Source: Malus domestica (taxonomy: Eukaryota > Streptophyta > Magnoliopsida > Rosales > Rosaceae). Taken from it: DNA of 64,000 bases. The notes below the pieces were generated by a model. That model was not told where the DNA came from and made no database searches. It was given only the letters and a program-made list of their open reading frames with translations. The position numbers and the translations under genes were made by a program. The stretch spans positions 9,684,501 to 9,748,500 of the forward strand of contig NC_091675.1 in NCBI RefSeq assembly GCF_042453785.1. Direction: 5' to 3'. Shown piece by piece: positions 45,257 through 57,839 of the stretch (position 1 is the stretch's first letter; each line of letters begins with the position of its first letter).

Positions 45257-48200
45257 TGTTGTAAACAGTGGGTATGTTTGCCCACATGTGTATAGTAATG
45301 TGTATAGTAAAGTTTCACTTGCTAATAGTAAATTTTGTAAGTTTTCGTTGAGGTGGCTCTATAAATAGAGCACTTCAGTTGTTCAAAGTGTGACGAACAT
45401 CAAGAAGAGAAAATGAAGAAATATAATACTCTCAGTATCCCTCATTTTATAATATCTGCAATACTTTTGTCAGTGTGATATTTTGCACCACTTCGTCTTC
45501 GCTCTTAGCAAAGGTTATTTATCTACTTTTTCCTATTTATAACACGTTATTAGCACGACTCTCTAATCATTTCTCATTTTCTCTTCGCCAAAAAAAAAGA
45601 AAAAAAAAGTTTCCTTTAAGGATTTTACTGTTCTTCTTCTTCCTCTGCCTCAACTACTGGATATACTCTCGCGAAGAATTGTTTGCATCATGTTTACTTC
45701 TGGTTCTCAAACTAACAGTTACTTATATCTTTGATTTCTTGTTTGGTGTAGATATTGACTACTAACCCACTTATTATTTATGCAATCCAAGATGGTGCGG
45801 TACTATCGCCTATCTTGGACTGCAAATCTAATTTTATAGTAATTTTAGGTGGTGTGGAATAATCACCCACTATGCTCTGATATTTAAATTTTATCGTAAT
45901 TTTAGGTGGTGCGGTATAATCGTCCACCCTGCTTTGCATATTTAAATTTTATCGCAATTTTAGGTGGTGTGGAATAATCACCCACTATGCTCTGTGTATT
46001 TAATTTTATCACAATTTTAGGTGGTGTGGAATAATCACCCACCTTGCTCTGCATATTTAAATTTTATCGCAATTTTAGGTGGTGCGGTATAATCGTCCAC
46101 CTGCTTTGCATATTTAAATTTTATCGCAATTTTAGGTGGTACAGTATAATCGTCCACCTTGCTCTACATATTTAAATTTTTCTACTGTTTAAAGTGGTGT
46201 GAAATAATCGCATATCCTATACCTGTTTCGATGAGAATGGTGCAGTACAATTGCCCTTCTCATTAATCATGTAAATCTCGAACCTGAAGTTTCAAGTACT
46301 TATCATTTTGGCCTGAAGATCAAAAATTTGTAAGAACCAGAAGTTCTAACAATATATTCCTCCAGAACATCTATTATTGCAAGTTCTTACACACATCATT
46401 TTTCTTTCGGAAAAGAAAATGGCAAACTTGGCAAAGCTTGATTTTGCTGCCCTGGACATTACTGGAAAAAATTACCTTACCTGGGTACTGGATACCAAGA
46501 TCCATCTGGAAGCAGCGAATCTTGAAGATACCATCAGGGAAGAGAGCAACTCATCCTCTCAAGATCGAGCGAGGGCCATGATTTTTATTCGTCGCCATTT
46601 TGATGAGGCACTAAAAAGCGAGTACTTAACGGTTGAAGATCTGTTAGCCCTCTGGAAGGCCTTGAGAAACAGATACAATCACCAGACAACGGTGATTCTT
46701 CCAAGAGCTCGCTATGACTGGACTCACCTAAGGATCCAGGATTTCAAGTCAGTGGCTGAGTACAATTCGGCATTGTTCATAATTACCTCTCAGATGAAGC
46801 TCTATGGGGATACTATTACTGAGGAGATGTTATTAGAAAAGACTTTCAGCACATTCCACGCCTCTAACATGCTTCAGCAGTAGCAGTATAGAGCGCGAGG
46901 CTTCACTGAATACAACCAACTGATATATGTGCTCCTGGTAGCTGAATAGAACAATGAGATCCTGATGAAAAACCATAATTCCCGACATATTGAATCAACA
47001 CCGTTCCCAAAAGTGAATGTTGATTCCCTTTAAAGGAATATCATATCCTCCCGTGGCAATAATTACAAATGAGGATGTAGCGACAAACGAGGCCGGTGGA
47101 ACGGGAAAGGCAAGAACCATGGTGTCCAGTTTCACAACCAGGTTCCAAGGTATAATCCAGGCCCGAGCTTTAAAAATACAAATCGGCAAAAAGGAAAAAC
47201 TCATATGAACACTCCTAGAAATCCTGAAGGAGTTTGCCATAGGTGTGATAGCAACGAACATTGGGTGCGTACTTGTTGCACCCCAAAGCATCTGGTGGAG
47301 CTGTATCAAGCCTCCTTCAAGGAAAAGGGTGTCGAGATCAATTTCTTCGACCAGGCTCAACCAATGGAAACCCCTGATCCGGTGACCAATTTATCAAGAC
47401 AGTTAAACACAACTCATCTGGATGCTACATACTTTATTAATGAAAGAGGGAATGAAGTTTATGGGTCCGATTGAATTATTTATGTTTAATGTACTCTTGT
47501 TATTTGTACTTGTGGTTTAATGCTCGCATTTTCAATTCAATAAAAGTAGTATACCAGTATGAATAAACTGCTTTTTCTTTACTCAAAGAACATAGATAAA
47601 AATTATGGTTATTCTTAAAACAAGATCAATGGCGGAGACTTTTGTCTTGCAAACAGCGCAACCACACATTCAATACTTCGAGATCGATTTGGTACTTGCA
47701 AAAGTAAAGGTAACAACAATATCAGGGCAATCAGATGTAATTGAAGACTCAGTAAAAGCCCAAATTATGTTACCAAATGGAAAAATATTGTCCATACATA
47801 ATGCATTATACGTTACTCGATCCATTCGAAATTTGTTGAGTTTTAAAGACATACGTCTAAATGGATACCACATTGAAACGAAAAGTGTAGAAAATTTGGA
47901 ATATTTATGCATTACCTCCAATGATACCCAGAAGCGTATATTAGAGAAGTTGCATGGTTTATCGAGTGGATTGTATTATACATACATAAAGACAGTTGAG
48001 GCATATACTATCATGAACCAGAAGTTCATTAATTCAAAGGTTTACATGCTTTGGCATGATCATCTAGGTCATCCAGGATCTACCATGATGCATAGAATCA
48101 TTACCAACTCTAATGGACATCCATTATTGAGTAGACACATTGATGTCTCAAATGATAACCCTTGCAAGGCTTGTTCCTAAGGGAAGTTGGTAATTAGACC

Positions 48201-51200
48201 ATCACAACTAAGGTTGATGATGAATCCCCATTATTTTTACAAATAATTCAAGGAGATATTTGTAGACCTATTCAACCACCTTGTGGACCATTTCGATATT
48301 TTATGGTTTTGATTGATGCATCTACCCAATGGTCACATGTTTGTCTATTGTCTACTCGAAATGTAGCTTTTGCGATACTTCTTGCTCAGATAATTAAGTT
48401 GCGAGCACAGTTCCCAGATCATCCCATTAAGTCCATTAGACTTGATAACGCTGGTGAATTTACATCTCAAACCTTTGATGATTACTGCATGGCACTGGGC
48501 ATTGATGTTGAACATCCTATTCCTCATGTCCATACTCAAAATGGTTTAGCAAAGGCATTTATCAAGCAACATCAATTAATAGTCCGCACTCTGCTCATGA
48601 AAACAAAATTGCCAGTCTCTGCATGGGGACATGTCATCTTACATGCAACATCATTGGTTTGACTGAGACCCATAGCCAACCACCAAAACTCATAAATATA
48701 ACTCATGTTTGGACATCAGCCAAACATTTCACATTTACGAGTTTTTAGTTGTGTTGTTTATGTGCCTATTACACCGACACAACGAACTAAAAAGAGGACC
48801 TCAGCGCAAACTGGGAATTTATATGGGTTTTGATTCACCATCTATCATTAGATATTTGGAACCTTTGACTGGTGATATGTTTACAGCTCGTTTTGCTGAT
48901 TGTCATTTTGATGAGATAGTTTTCCTATCGTTAGGGGAGAAAATACCGTTCCAGAAGAACGGCAAGAGCTAACATGGATTGTTCCCACCTTATCTCATTT
49001 TGATCCACGAAGCACTCAATGTGAAAATGAAGTGAAAATGATCGTTCATCTTCAAGGTATTGCTAATCAAATGCCAGATGCATTTAATGATGCTTCAAAA
49101 GTGACAAAGTCGCATATACCAAATGCAAACACACCTGCAAGAATTGATGTCCCTGTTGGACAAAATAAAATGGCAGCGAATGATTCATCCAGTGCACGTC
49201 TGAAGCGTGGTAGACCCCTAGGTTCAAAAGATTCAGCCCTTCGAAAGAGAAAGATGATGGCACAGTTGAACCCACATGAAATCATTCAGGAAAAGAAAAT
49301 GAATGATAAATCCACAATTCATGATTTTGTACTTCCAGAAAAAGAAAATGTCATTGATGAGACACATGTCCCTAAAGAGACAGAAGTACATGAAAGCAAA
49401 GAAATATCCATAAATTATGCATGTACTAATGAATTGTGGGATCGAAATGAAATAATCATTGACGACATATTTGCATTTGCAATAGCCACTGAAATTACAT
49501 TTAGCAATGACATTGAGCCCCGCTCTGCTGAAGAATGCAAACAGAGACAAGATTGGCCTAAGTGGAAAGATGCAATCCAGACAGAATTAAATTCCTTGGA
49601 AAGGCGAAATGTGTTTGGACCAGTAGTCCAAACCCCTCCTGGTGTAAACCCCGTGGGTTACAAATGAGTATTCACAAGGAAACGCAACGGAAAAACGAGA
49701 TTGTAAGATATAAAGCAAGACTCGTTGCACAAGGTTTTTCATAAAGACCTGTAATTGATTATAAAGAGACGTACTTTCCTATAATGGACGCAATTACGTT
49801 TCGTTACTTAATAAGTTTGGTGATTTCAGAAAAAATTGACATGCGACTTATGGATGTTATCACCGCGTATCTATATAGAGAATTAGATACTGATATATAT
49901 ATGAAAGCCCCAGAAGGACTTAAGTTGCCTGAAACAACTAACAAACCACGAGGTATGTTCTCAATCAAATTAAGGCGATCACTGTATGGGTTGAACCAAT
50001 TTGGGCGAATGTGGTATAACCGTCTTAGTGAGTATTTGATTAAAAAAGGATATGCCAACAATGTCATATACCCTTGTGTGTTCATTAAGAAATAAAATAC
50101 TGAATTTGCTATAGTAGTAGTATACGTCGATGATATAAACCTAGTTGGAACCCCTGAAGAGCTCAATAAAATTGCTGAATATCTGAAAAGCGAATTTGAA
50201 ATGAAAGACCTTGGGAAAACAAAATATTGTCTCGGTCTGCAGATCAAGCATTATGCTAATGGAATTTTGGTCCATCAATCAGCTTACATTGAAAAGATAC
50301 TGAAGCGATTTGGCATGAACAAGGCTTATCCACTTAGCACCCCAATGGTCGTTCGTTCTTTGGACATTAAGAAAGATTCATTCCGTCCAAAAGAAGATGA
50401 TGAACTGGTCCTTGGTCCAGAAGTATCATATTTGAGCGCAATAAGTGCTTTATTGTATTTAGCACAATGTACTATACTAGATATAGCTTTTTCAGTTAAC
50501 TTGTTAGCCAGGTACAACTATGCTCCAACAATTCGTCATTGGAAGGGAGTCAAAGATGTTCTACGATACCTTCGTGGGATAACAGATATGGGTCTCTTCT
50601 ACTCAGACAAGCCCACAAATGATCAAATCCTTGTTAGATACGCAGATGCTGGTTTTCTCTCCGATCCGCATAAAGCCCGCTCACAAAATAGATATGTGTT
50701 CACTAATGGAGATACTGCAATTTCATGACGATCAACAAAGCAAACGCTAGTTGATACATCTTCCAATCACTCGGAAATAATTGCTTTACATGAAGTAAGT
50801 CGTGAATGTTCTTGGTTAAGATCAATGATCCATCACATCTGGAATTCATGTGGTCTACCTTTAAATACACACACTCTAACTGTCATCCATGAAGAAAATG
50901 CAACATATGTCACCCAGATGAATGAAGGATTCATCAAGGGTGATAAGACTAAACACATATCTCCAAGATTTTTCAATGCACATGAGCTTCAGAAGGGTAA
51001 AGTTATTGAAGTCAGACAAATCTGTTCCAATGAAAATTTAGTAGACTTGTTCACCAAATCTCTACCAAAGTGCACATTTCAGAAGTTGGTGCAGGGAATC
51101 GGATTACGTCGGCTTACAAATTTGAAGAATGCAGAATCAGAGGGAGATACAATTCAGGATGAGCATCCATGATACATGCATGTTGTACTCTTTTTCCTTC

Positions 51201-51664
51201 AATTAGGATTTTTCCCACTTGGTTTTTCCTATCAAGGTTTTAACGAGGCAACATAAGCATGCTCAACACCATCCGGGTAAAGTTGTACTCTTTTTCCTTC
51301 GCTATGGTTTTTTTTTCCTGCTGGGTTTTTCCAAGCAAGGTTTTAATGAGGCAATTGATGTTGATATGTGGGCATCCAAGGATGAGTGTTGTAAACAGTG
51401 AGTATGTTTGCCCATATGTGTATAGTAAAGTTTCACATGCTAATAGTAAATTTTGTACGTTTTCGTTGAGGTGGCTCTATAAATAGAGCACTTCGGTTGT
51501 TCAAAGTGTGACGAACATCAAGATGAGAAAAGGAAGAAATATAATACTCTCAGTATCCCTCATTTTCTAATATCTACAATACTTTTGTCAGTGTGATAAT
51601 TTACACCACTTCCTCCTCGCTTTTAGCAAAGGTTATTTCTCTAATTTTTTGCCTATTTATAACA
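45257..51664 (+). mobile_element. Ty1/copia LTR retrotransposon, degraded
   Basis: LTRs lie at 45257-45544 and 51387-51664, both TGTTGTAAACAGTG...TTATAACA, with target duplication TTGCG on each side. Parts in order: a leader with tandem repeats (45840-46180), gag (about 46420-46880), a zinc knuckle (about 47230-47280), GAG-pre-integrase and integrase (about 47900-48680), reverse transcriptase (about 49550-50300) and RNase H (about 50600-51170). Integrase before reverse transcriptase defines the copia order. The coding part is broken in many places, roughly ten. By eye the LTRs differ at about 17 of 277 positions plus one indel, which suggests an age of about 2-3 million years under usual plant rates. 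Confidence 0.92.
45840..46180 (+). repeat. Tandem ~63-bp repeats in the copia leader
   Basis: About six units share AATTTTAGGTGGTG and CATATTTAAATTTTATCGCA-like spacers. Two versions alternate: one reads GTGTGGAATAATCACCCAC and the other GTGCGGTATAATCGTCCAC. Each has GGTGG and CCACC-type ends that could pair as a short hairpin. They lie between the primer-binding region and gag. Confidence 0.85.
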
Positions 51665-51669
51665 TTGCG

Positions 51670-52666
51670 CATATAAATGGTTAAAAAAATCTCTAAATTG
51701 AATAGTTTTGTGCATATAGAGTTTTTAGGTGATCATAAGGAAAATAAATAGTCTAATTATAATGTTCAGACAGTAAAAATATATTATTTGTAAATAGGGA
51801 GAAGTAAGTCCCTTATGTGAGGGACACAAGCATTATCCTTACTTTTTTTTTTGCTCATTATATATTTGTATTTTTAATCATTATTGGCTTTTTTTTTATG
51901 TTTGTTAAAACTCTACTTTGTTCTCATTTTGCATCTTAAAACTTAAGTTGCGCTACTTTATTCCCTAGAAGTCCATTTTCATCTTAATTTTGTTATATTC
52001 TGTCAAAAGCCTTAAAAATCTATTAAATGTTTGACGTGGCATGAGTGAGGCTCACCTACTTGTTAATATGTTTGTCGCATTAGTGTTGCATCAACTTAAA
52101 ATATTTTTATAAATTAAAAAAAAAAAAGAAGAGTGCATGACGGGTTTTATGAAAAATTAAAATGAATGTGTAAAACAATATTTCAAAGTGGCTATGGCAA
52201 TTTCTTTTAGGTCGACGTTTGTTGGTTATTTACAACAACTTCTTGTTGCGTGGAACTTGTAAGATCGTCTCGTCAATAATTTGAAACTATTTATATAATT
52301 CGTAAAGTAATCAAGTCGTGGCACATTAGTTCATATTAGATGAAAAAAAAAGAAGCAATCAATATAGATTTATTGATTTCAAAATTTTCAAACATGATAC
52401 GTCATTAAAAATTGGGATGTCAATAAATCAAATTGTTTTGAAAACTCAATTCCTTAACTTTAATGATGAATTTGATACCAAATTAAGTTCACATTATGTG
52501 ACTTAGCTGAATTCTCTTTTTCTTTAAATTATATAGATTATTTGACAATTATGGTTTATGAGAGGTAAACTGGCGACAACATTAATCACTCTCTTGCGAC
52601 AACATTAATCATTCGACTTCGCCACTATCTCACTCAGTCTTTCTTTAATTTCATCCGACGGAGACG
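51670..52666. other. Intergenic and promoter of BTB gene A
   Basis: AT-rich spacer after the copia element; the last ~70 bp before the ATG are pyrimidine-rich (CACTATCTCACTCAGTC) and look like the 5' UTR of gene A. No other gene is seen. Confidence 0.55.
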
Positions 52667-53956
52667 ATGAAGTGCATATCGTGCCTGGAGCACTACGAAT
52701 CCGACGACGCCGGCACCTGCAAGGAGTGCTACGAGGAGGCCAACGAGACCGAGGAGGAGCTCAAGCGCGAGATCGACGACCTCAAGGCCAAGGTCGCCTT
52801 CCTCCGCATCACTCGCTCCCTCCCCACCTCCTTCTCCGACGTCGTTTTGGTTGCCTCCGAGGATGCCTCCGCCGGCTCCCCCGTGCCCGTGCCCGCCCAT
52901 AAGGCCGTTTTGGTCAGTCCCCATTCAGATTTACCTTGTTTTTGTTGTGAACTTGTTGGTAGCTTTGTGATTGTGGGTCTTCGAGCTTGCGCACAAGTTG
53001 TTTGCTTTATTGCCTGAATGAAACGTAGGTACTGGAAAATGGTTAATTTGAGAAGAGAATTTACATTCAAGTTCCTATTTACTAATTTCTTTTGGGAAAA
53101 GTGTTCTCCTTTTCAACAATTCCATCATTTGGGTAAGTCTTGGGATTTTCATCAATTGGTAAATTTGGTTTTAACTATTTAGTTGCATTATATTATAGTC
53201 TGATTAGAAATATTGTTCTAATGACTCAGTTTGATTATATATAGGGTGTTATGAATCTATGACTCAGTTCATATATCATTCATTGAGAGGCATTAAACAA
53301 AACTTGTTTGATTATATATAGGGTGTTATGAATCCGTGAGCATTGTTATTCCATTTGTGTTTGATGTAGTTTATTGTTCATGTGGAAAGCTTTATGCTTT
53401 GAGTAGATCAAATGTTCGTGGGAAATATAGCTCTGTTTTAGCGTTTCCGTCTTTGAATTTCTTTCAAGCATTTGGTCGCTTTATCCAGGTGAGCCGTTCT
53501 CCGGTGTTCAAAGCCATGCTTGAGAATGAGATGGAAGAGAGCCTGAGTGGCACCATCAAGATCAGTGATGTGTCCTATGACGCCCTTCGTGCCTTTGTCA
53601 GCTACCTCTACACGGCAGAGGTATGCCTTGACGAGGACATGGCGTGTAACCTCCTAGTACTGGCTGAAAAATACCAAGTGCAGCATCTCAAGGTCCATTG
53701 CGAGAAGTTCTTGGTGTCAAAACTGAACTGGGAAAATTCTGTTTTGAGCTACACCTTTGCGCACCAGCATAATGCGAAGCATATCATTGACTCAGCATTG
53801 ACATTGATCACAGACAACATGGACAAGCTTACTACCCGGGAGGAGTACGTGGAGCTAGTGGAGAAAGATCCACGACTTGTAGTCGAAATCTATGAAGCTT
53901 ATCTCTCTAAACAGGTGAATACTGCTGCCCAGAAGGATTCTTCCGTGAAGACATAG
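52667..53956 (+). CDS. BTB/POZ domain protein A (At4g08455-like)
   Basis: Exon 1 is 52667-52912, exon 2 is 53489-53956, with a 576-bp intron joining KAVL to VSRS in phase 0. The product is 237 aa. The N-terminus has a CX2C-X11-CX2C motif (C3, C6, C18, C21), then an acidic helical stretch (ETEEELKREIDDLKAKVAF). A BTB/POZ domain covers about residues 55-160 (FSDVVLVA, AHKAVLVSRSPVFKAML, DALRAFVSYLYTAEV), followed by a BACK-like tail. BTB proteins of this kind usually act as substrate adaptors of CUL3 ubiquitin ligases; the target is unknown. The gene looks intact; the exon 1 GC content is markedly higher than its surroundings, as in many plant first exons. Confidence 0.88.
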
Positions 53957-54516
53957 GTGCTCGTTATCCCGACCTGAATCTAGGATTATTCTGTGAAGAT
54001 ATGATCATACGAGTTTCAAATTGGTCTTCTCGTTTCTTTGTATAATTAAGTAGAGGAACTAGCTAGTGAAGATACAAATATCAAGTGGTAAACTGTTTGT
54101 GGTAGCACATGGTGCATTTTGGCGTGGGGCATCACTTTACTAATCTCCAAGGCCCATGGCATCTGCCTTTCTCGCTGTGTTTTCATTGGCTTCTCTCTCT
54201 CTTTTGAACTTTCTTTTTTTTTGTTGATGCAATGGGTCACATTGGATACGAAACCGGCATACGCAACACAATCGGCTAGTCATGATTAATTATCAAACAA
54301 ACCATACCAAAAGAAATATTATTATACCGTAATAGTAGTGACATTTCCTCAATGTCATTAGCTAGGACGGGCCCACAACCTCATTCTTAAAACTTTCCAC
54401 AAGGTGCACAATAATTGAAGTGGCAAGACTAGTACTAGTAGAGAGTCTACTTTTGTCTTTTGGTCAATATAGTGGAGTTGAGGTTCGCATTCGTGTTTGA
54501 TCATCCACTCGGAAGA
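53957..54516. other. Spacer between BTB genes A and B
   Basis: This holds the 3' UTR of A and promoter of B. It is repeated almost unchanged at about 58531-59091 in the second duplication unit. No separate gene. Confidence 0.6.
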
Positions 54517-56256
54517 ATGCGAAGGCAACGGTTCATTTGCAAATCCTGCGAAGGTAGTTCCGGCGGACATGGCGTCGGCATGTACTGCAAGGGGTGCTAC
54601 ATGGAGCTCAAGGATAAGATTGAATTTCTCAAGTTGTGCTCGCCGTCGCCGACCACTTCTACTACTACGTCCCTGGCAGCTTCCTTCTCCGACGTCGTTC
54701 TGATTGCCTTGGACTCTGACAACTGCTCTTCTGAGCCTCCGCTGCCCGTTCAGGCTCATAAGGCCGTTCTGGTTAGTATCATTTTGCCAACCTTATGCTG
54801 CTTTACTGAATGAAGATATAAGCATGTCTAAGGGACGTTTGCTGCTGCTTTTCTAGAAAGCACTTAGGCTCATAAGTGCTTTTAATAAAACTAGTGTTTC
54901 TCTTAAATTTTCAAGTGTTTTCTAGAAAAAAAGCAATTACTTGGACAAGTTGCTTTTCCAAAGGGCATATTTGTTAATTTGCCCCCCAACTTGTATAGAG
55001 TTGCCAATTTTATCTTTGATAGCCGATTAACCTCCTGAATTTTTATAAGTAAACAATTTTCCCTTTGAACTCTAATTTTAGCCAATTATCACCGCTGAAC
55101 TTTTATAAACAGTCAATTTTATCCTTGACACTAGATTTTAAAAAATTTCATCCAATTTTCCATTCATTTTGATCATACAGACAACACTTGACAACTATAT
55201 GGGAGCAAAAAGAATGAAAAATTGAATGGATGAAAACATGATGAAATTTTTTAAAATATAACGCTAGAGGAGAAATTGGCTATTTATAAGATTTTAGAGA
55301 GGTAATCAACTAAAGTTAAAATTTAGGAGGAAAATTAGGGGAATATTGGTCAATTATAAAAGTTTAAGGAGGTAATAGGCTACAATTAAAGTTGAGGGGA
55401 AAATTAGAATCTCACTTGTCTAAAATTAAAGTTCAAGAAAAAATTGAAACACTTGAGAGTTTTCATACCCAACGTATTTAGGAGTTTTTATTGTCGTAAA
55501 GCACTTGTAAAGCATTATCAGCATTTTTAAGATTGCTAAAAGTGTTCTTACAATAAAAAACGTTTTTAACTAAGTTAGGTAAAAACATTTAGAAGCACTA
55601 AACAATTTCAGATTTAGCCGGTTTTTCGTGTGGATAATCTTTGAAAGAGAATTTAAAAACTGAACGGTTCTATTCGATCAACGAATCAGGTGAACCGCTC
55701 TCCGGTGTTCAGAGCCATGCTTGAGAATGAAGAGATGGAAGAAAGTCGGAGTGGTACCGTTAAGATTGCCGATGTGCGCTACGATGCCCTACAAGCTTTT
55801 GTCAACTACCTCTACTCTGCTGAGACATGCCTTAACCAGAACTTGGCATGTGACCTCCTAATACTGGCTGAAAAATACCAAGTGCAGCATCTCAAGCACT
55901 ACTGCCAGAAATTCTTGGTGTCCAAGCTCAACTGGGACAATGCGCTTACGACCTACACCTTCGCTTGCTGCCATAACGCGGAGGACATCATGGACGCGGC
56001 CTTGGAAGTGATCACAGACAACATGGACAAGCTCACTACCCAGTTGGAGTACGTCAATTTGGTGGAGAAAGATCCCCAACTCGTCATCAAAATCTACGAA
56101 ACTTATCTCTCCAAACAGGTTAACACTGCAGCACGTAGGAATCCATCAGTCCGCAGAGATTCTTCGAGTGGGAGTGGGATTGGGGGAGGGTCGAGCGACG
56201 GGGGAGGGAGTGGGAATGTGAGTGTGAGTGGGGGAGAGTGGAGCGACAGGTATTAG
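54517..56256 (+). CDS. BTB/POZ domain protein B (At4g08455-like)
   Basis: Exon 1 is 54517-54771 and exon 2 is 55690-56256, with a 918-bp intron at the same place as in gene A. The product is 273 aa. I start at MRRQRFICKSC because it places the CX2C-X12-CX2C motif near the N-terminus as in A; the frame is open 19 codons further upstream (54460). The BTB domain shows FSDVVLIA, AHKAVLVNRSPVFRAML and DALQAFVNYLYSAET. After TAARRNPS, where A soon ends, the protein runs on into a Gly/Ser-rich tail of about 35 residues ending WSDRY, directly before a retroposon-like sequence. The tail may be newly acquired. The gene otherwise looks intact. Confidence 0.8.
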
Positions 56257-57058
56257 CTTTTCTTTCCCCTGTGAAAGTCTTTGTGAGAGGTTTCATTCTC
56301 ATCGATTTACGTCGGCGCCGGCCCATGGTTTTGCTGTCTAATTTGCTTTTGTGGTTAGTTTTTGTTTTCAGCTTTGTCTAGCTTCTCCTAAGCCTACAAT
56401 TTCCCTTCCCCTTCCCTGCAACCTTCACAATCTCTTCCTTCCTTTTCTGGTTTTGCCTTTGTTCTCACCATTCTGAGCCCATTTCTCCAATCGCCCGTTT
56501 CCTCCCTTCCCATCCCCTCCATCATCTCCTCTTTTGGCTCCATCAGCTTTATCCTCAAGTCTTAACGAATACCGCCTCTGTTTGCCGCGATTTGTCGCGA
56601 ATTTATGGGAGGGTGTGTAGAGCTTTGGCTCGGGGATCACACGACCACCCTTGTTGGCCCCTGTTGGACTTTTCAGTTGTTCACCCTTGCCGGTGATGTT
56701 AAGGTCTACTCCGGCGTGCCTTGTTGGTCTCGTGCTGGTCCATGGAATATGATGCGGCCTCTTTCTTCACAATTTCAGGTTTCTTCATGGTGTGATCCTT
56801 TTTTATCATGGAGGGAGGCGGACCGTTGTGCGGATTTTCTGGTGGCCATCTGCAGTTTAGGAGGTCTTTTTGTGTGGTTTGTTTGTGTGCTGGTCTCCAA
56901 GGTTGGGCTTGAGCCATTTTCTTTATGTGTTTGTGCCCCAATTTTTTTATTTTTTATTTTTTATTTTTTTTGGTGCTTTACTTGTTTGGGCCTTTGTTGT
57001 ACTTGTTTTGATTGGTAATGAAACTTACCTTTTATCAGGAAAGAAAAATAAAAAATAA
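56257..57058 (+). mobile_element. Retroposon-like sequence, LINE-type 3' end
   Basis: The stretch ends TTGTTGTACTTGTTTTGATT, GGTAATGAAACTTACC and then an A-rich tail, as plant L1 3' ends do. It has no reading frame of a known LINE protein. A second copy lies at about 61295-62048 in the other duplication unit (shared CATCGATTTACGTCGGCGCC-type sequence, TTTCTTCACAATTTCA). It may be a 5'-truncated or non-autonomous LINE derivative. Reading frames inside it (up to 137 codons) look like chance. Confidence 0.55.
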
Positions 57059-57118
57059 AAAAACTAGATGGCTGTATTTTATTTTTTTTAAGATAACTGT
57101 AATTTGTCATTATTATTA

Positions 57119-57266
57119 TGATCTAATGATATTTCTCTTTACTTGTAAATGAGAAATCTTGTCAAAGGCGAATTTGAACCATATTATTGTTAGCCTATTG
57201 TGAGGTATTAACTCACTTCTCCACTCCTTTACTATAGATAATATAGTTTGTTCAAAAAAAAAAATT
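57119..57266 (+). mobile_element. tRNA-derived SINE
   Basis: It reads ATGATATTTCTCTTTACTTG (box A region), a worn box B region, then GAATTTGAACCATATTATTG, TTAGCCTATTGTGAGGTATT, TATAGATAATATAGTTTGTT and an A tail. The paralogous position in unit 2 (62123-62274) carries the same SINE, so it predates the duplication. Confidence 0.7.
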
Positions 57267-57357
57267 AAAAAAAAGATGGCCGTAATTTGAAAAATCCATG
57301 ATTAAAATTTGGATGTCAATAATGTTTTGAAAACTCAATTCCTAAACTTTAAGAAAT

Positions 57358-57525
57358 CAGTTGGAGTACGTCGATTTGGTGGAGAAAGATCCCCACCTCG
57401 TCATCAAAATCAACGAAACTTGTCTCTCCAAACAGGTTCATACTGCAGCATATCGTAATCCTTCTTACTGGGACGTTGATACTACTGCTGCATCAGACTA
57501 CAGAGAAGCCTCCACTGATGACTAG
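57358..57525 (+). pseudogene. BTB gene 3' exon fragment
   Basis: The 55 codons encode QLEYVDLVEKDPHLVIKINE and on through SKQVHTAAYRNPS to a tail WDVDTTAASDYREASTDD and a stop. This is the C-terminal part of a BTB gene B-like exon 2, with a tail different from that of gene B. No upstream BTB part precedes it, so it cannot be a gene on its own. A second copy lies at 63402-63554. Confidence 0.75.
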
Positions 57526-57839
57526 ATCCGGGAACCACACAGCCCCGCCCCTTCACCGCCGGTAGATATTTTGCTGCCTAACTAGACGGCCGTAATACTT
57601 TATCGTAATCGAAACACTGAAGCTACTCTTCATTTCTATGTATATTTATGCAGGTCATGGGCAATAAGTTAAAAAAATGAAGCGAGATTGTTTATTTGTT
57701 CTTGCTAATCTTACAAATTACACAGCATAAAACAATGGCAATAAGTTAGTTGCAGTGCCTTCTCTTCAATGGTGCGATTTCAGGTAGATTTCCACCCTTT
57801 TACAGAAAAATACATCGACTTGTTTGCACCCGAATCCGA
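57526..57839. other. Spacer between BTB fragment and PMT fragment
   Basis: Probably the 3' UTR of the minus-strand methyltransferase gene. The same sequence recurs at 63555-63880. Confidence 0.55.

Noticed and set aside
56605-57018. 137-codon frame starting MGGCVELWLGDH
   Set aside because: Lies in the retroposon-like repeat; its counterpart in the second copy at 61621 onward does not keep the same frame.
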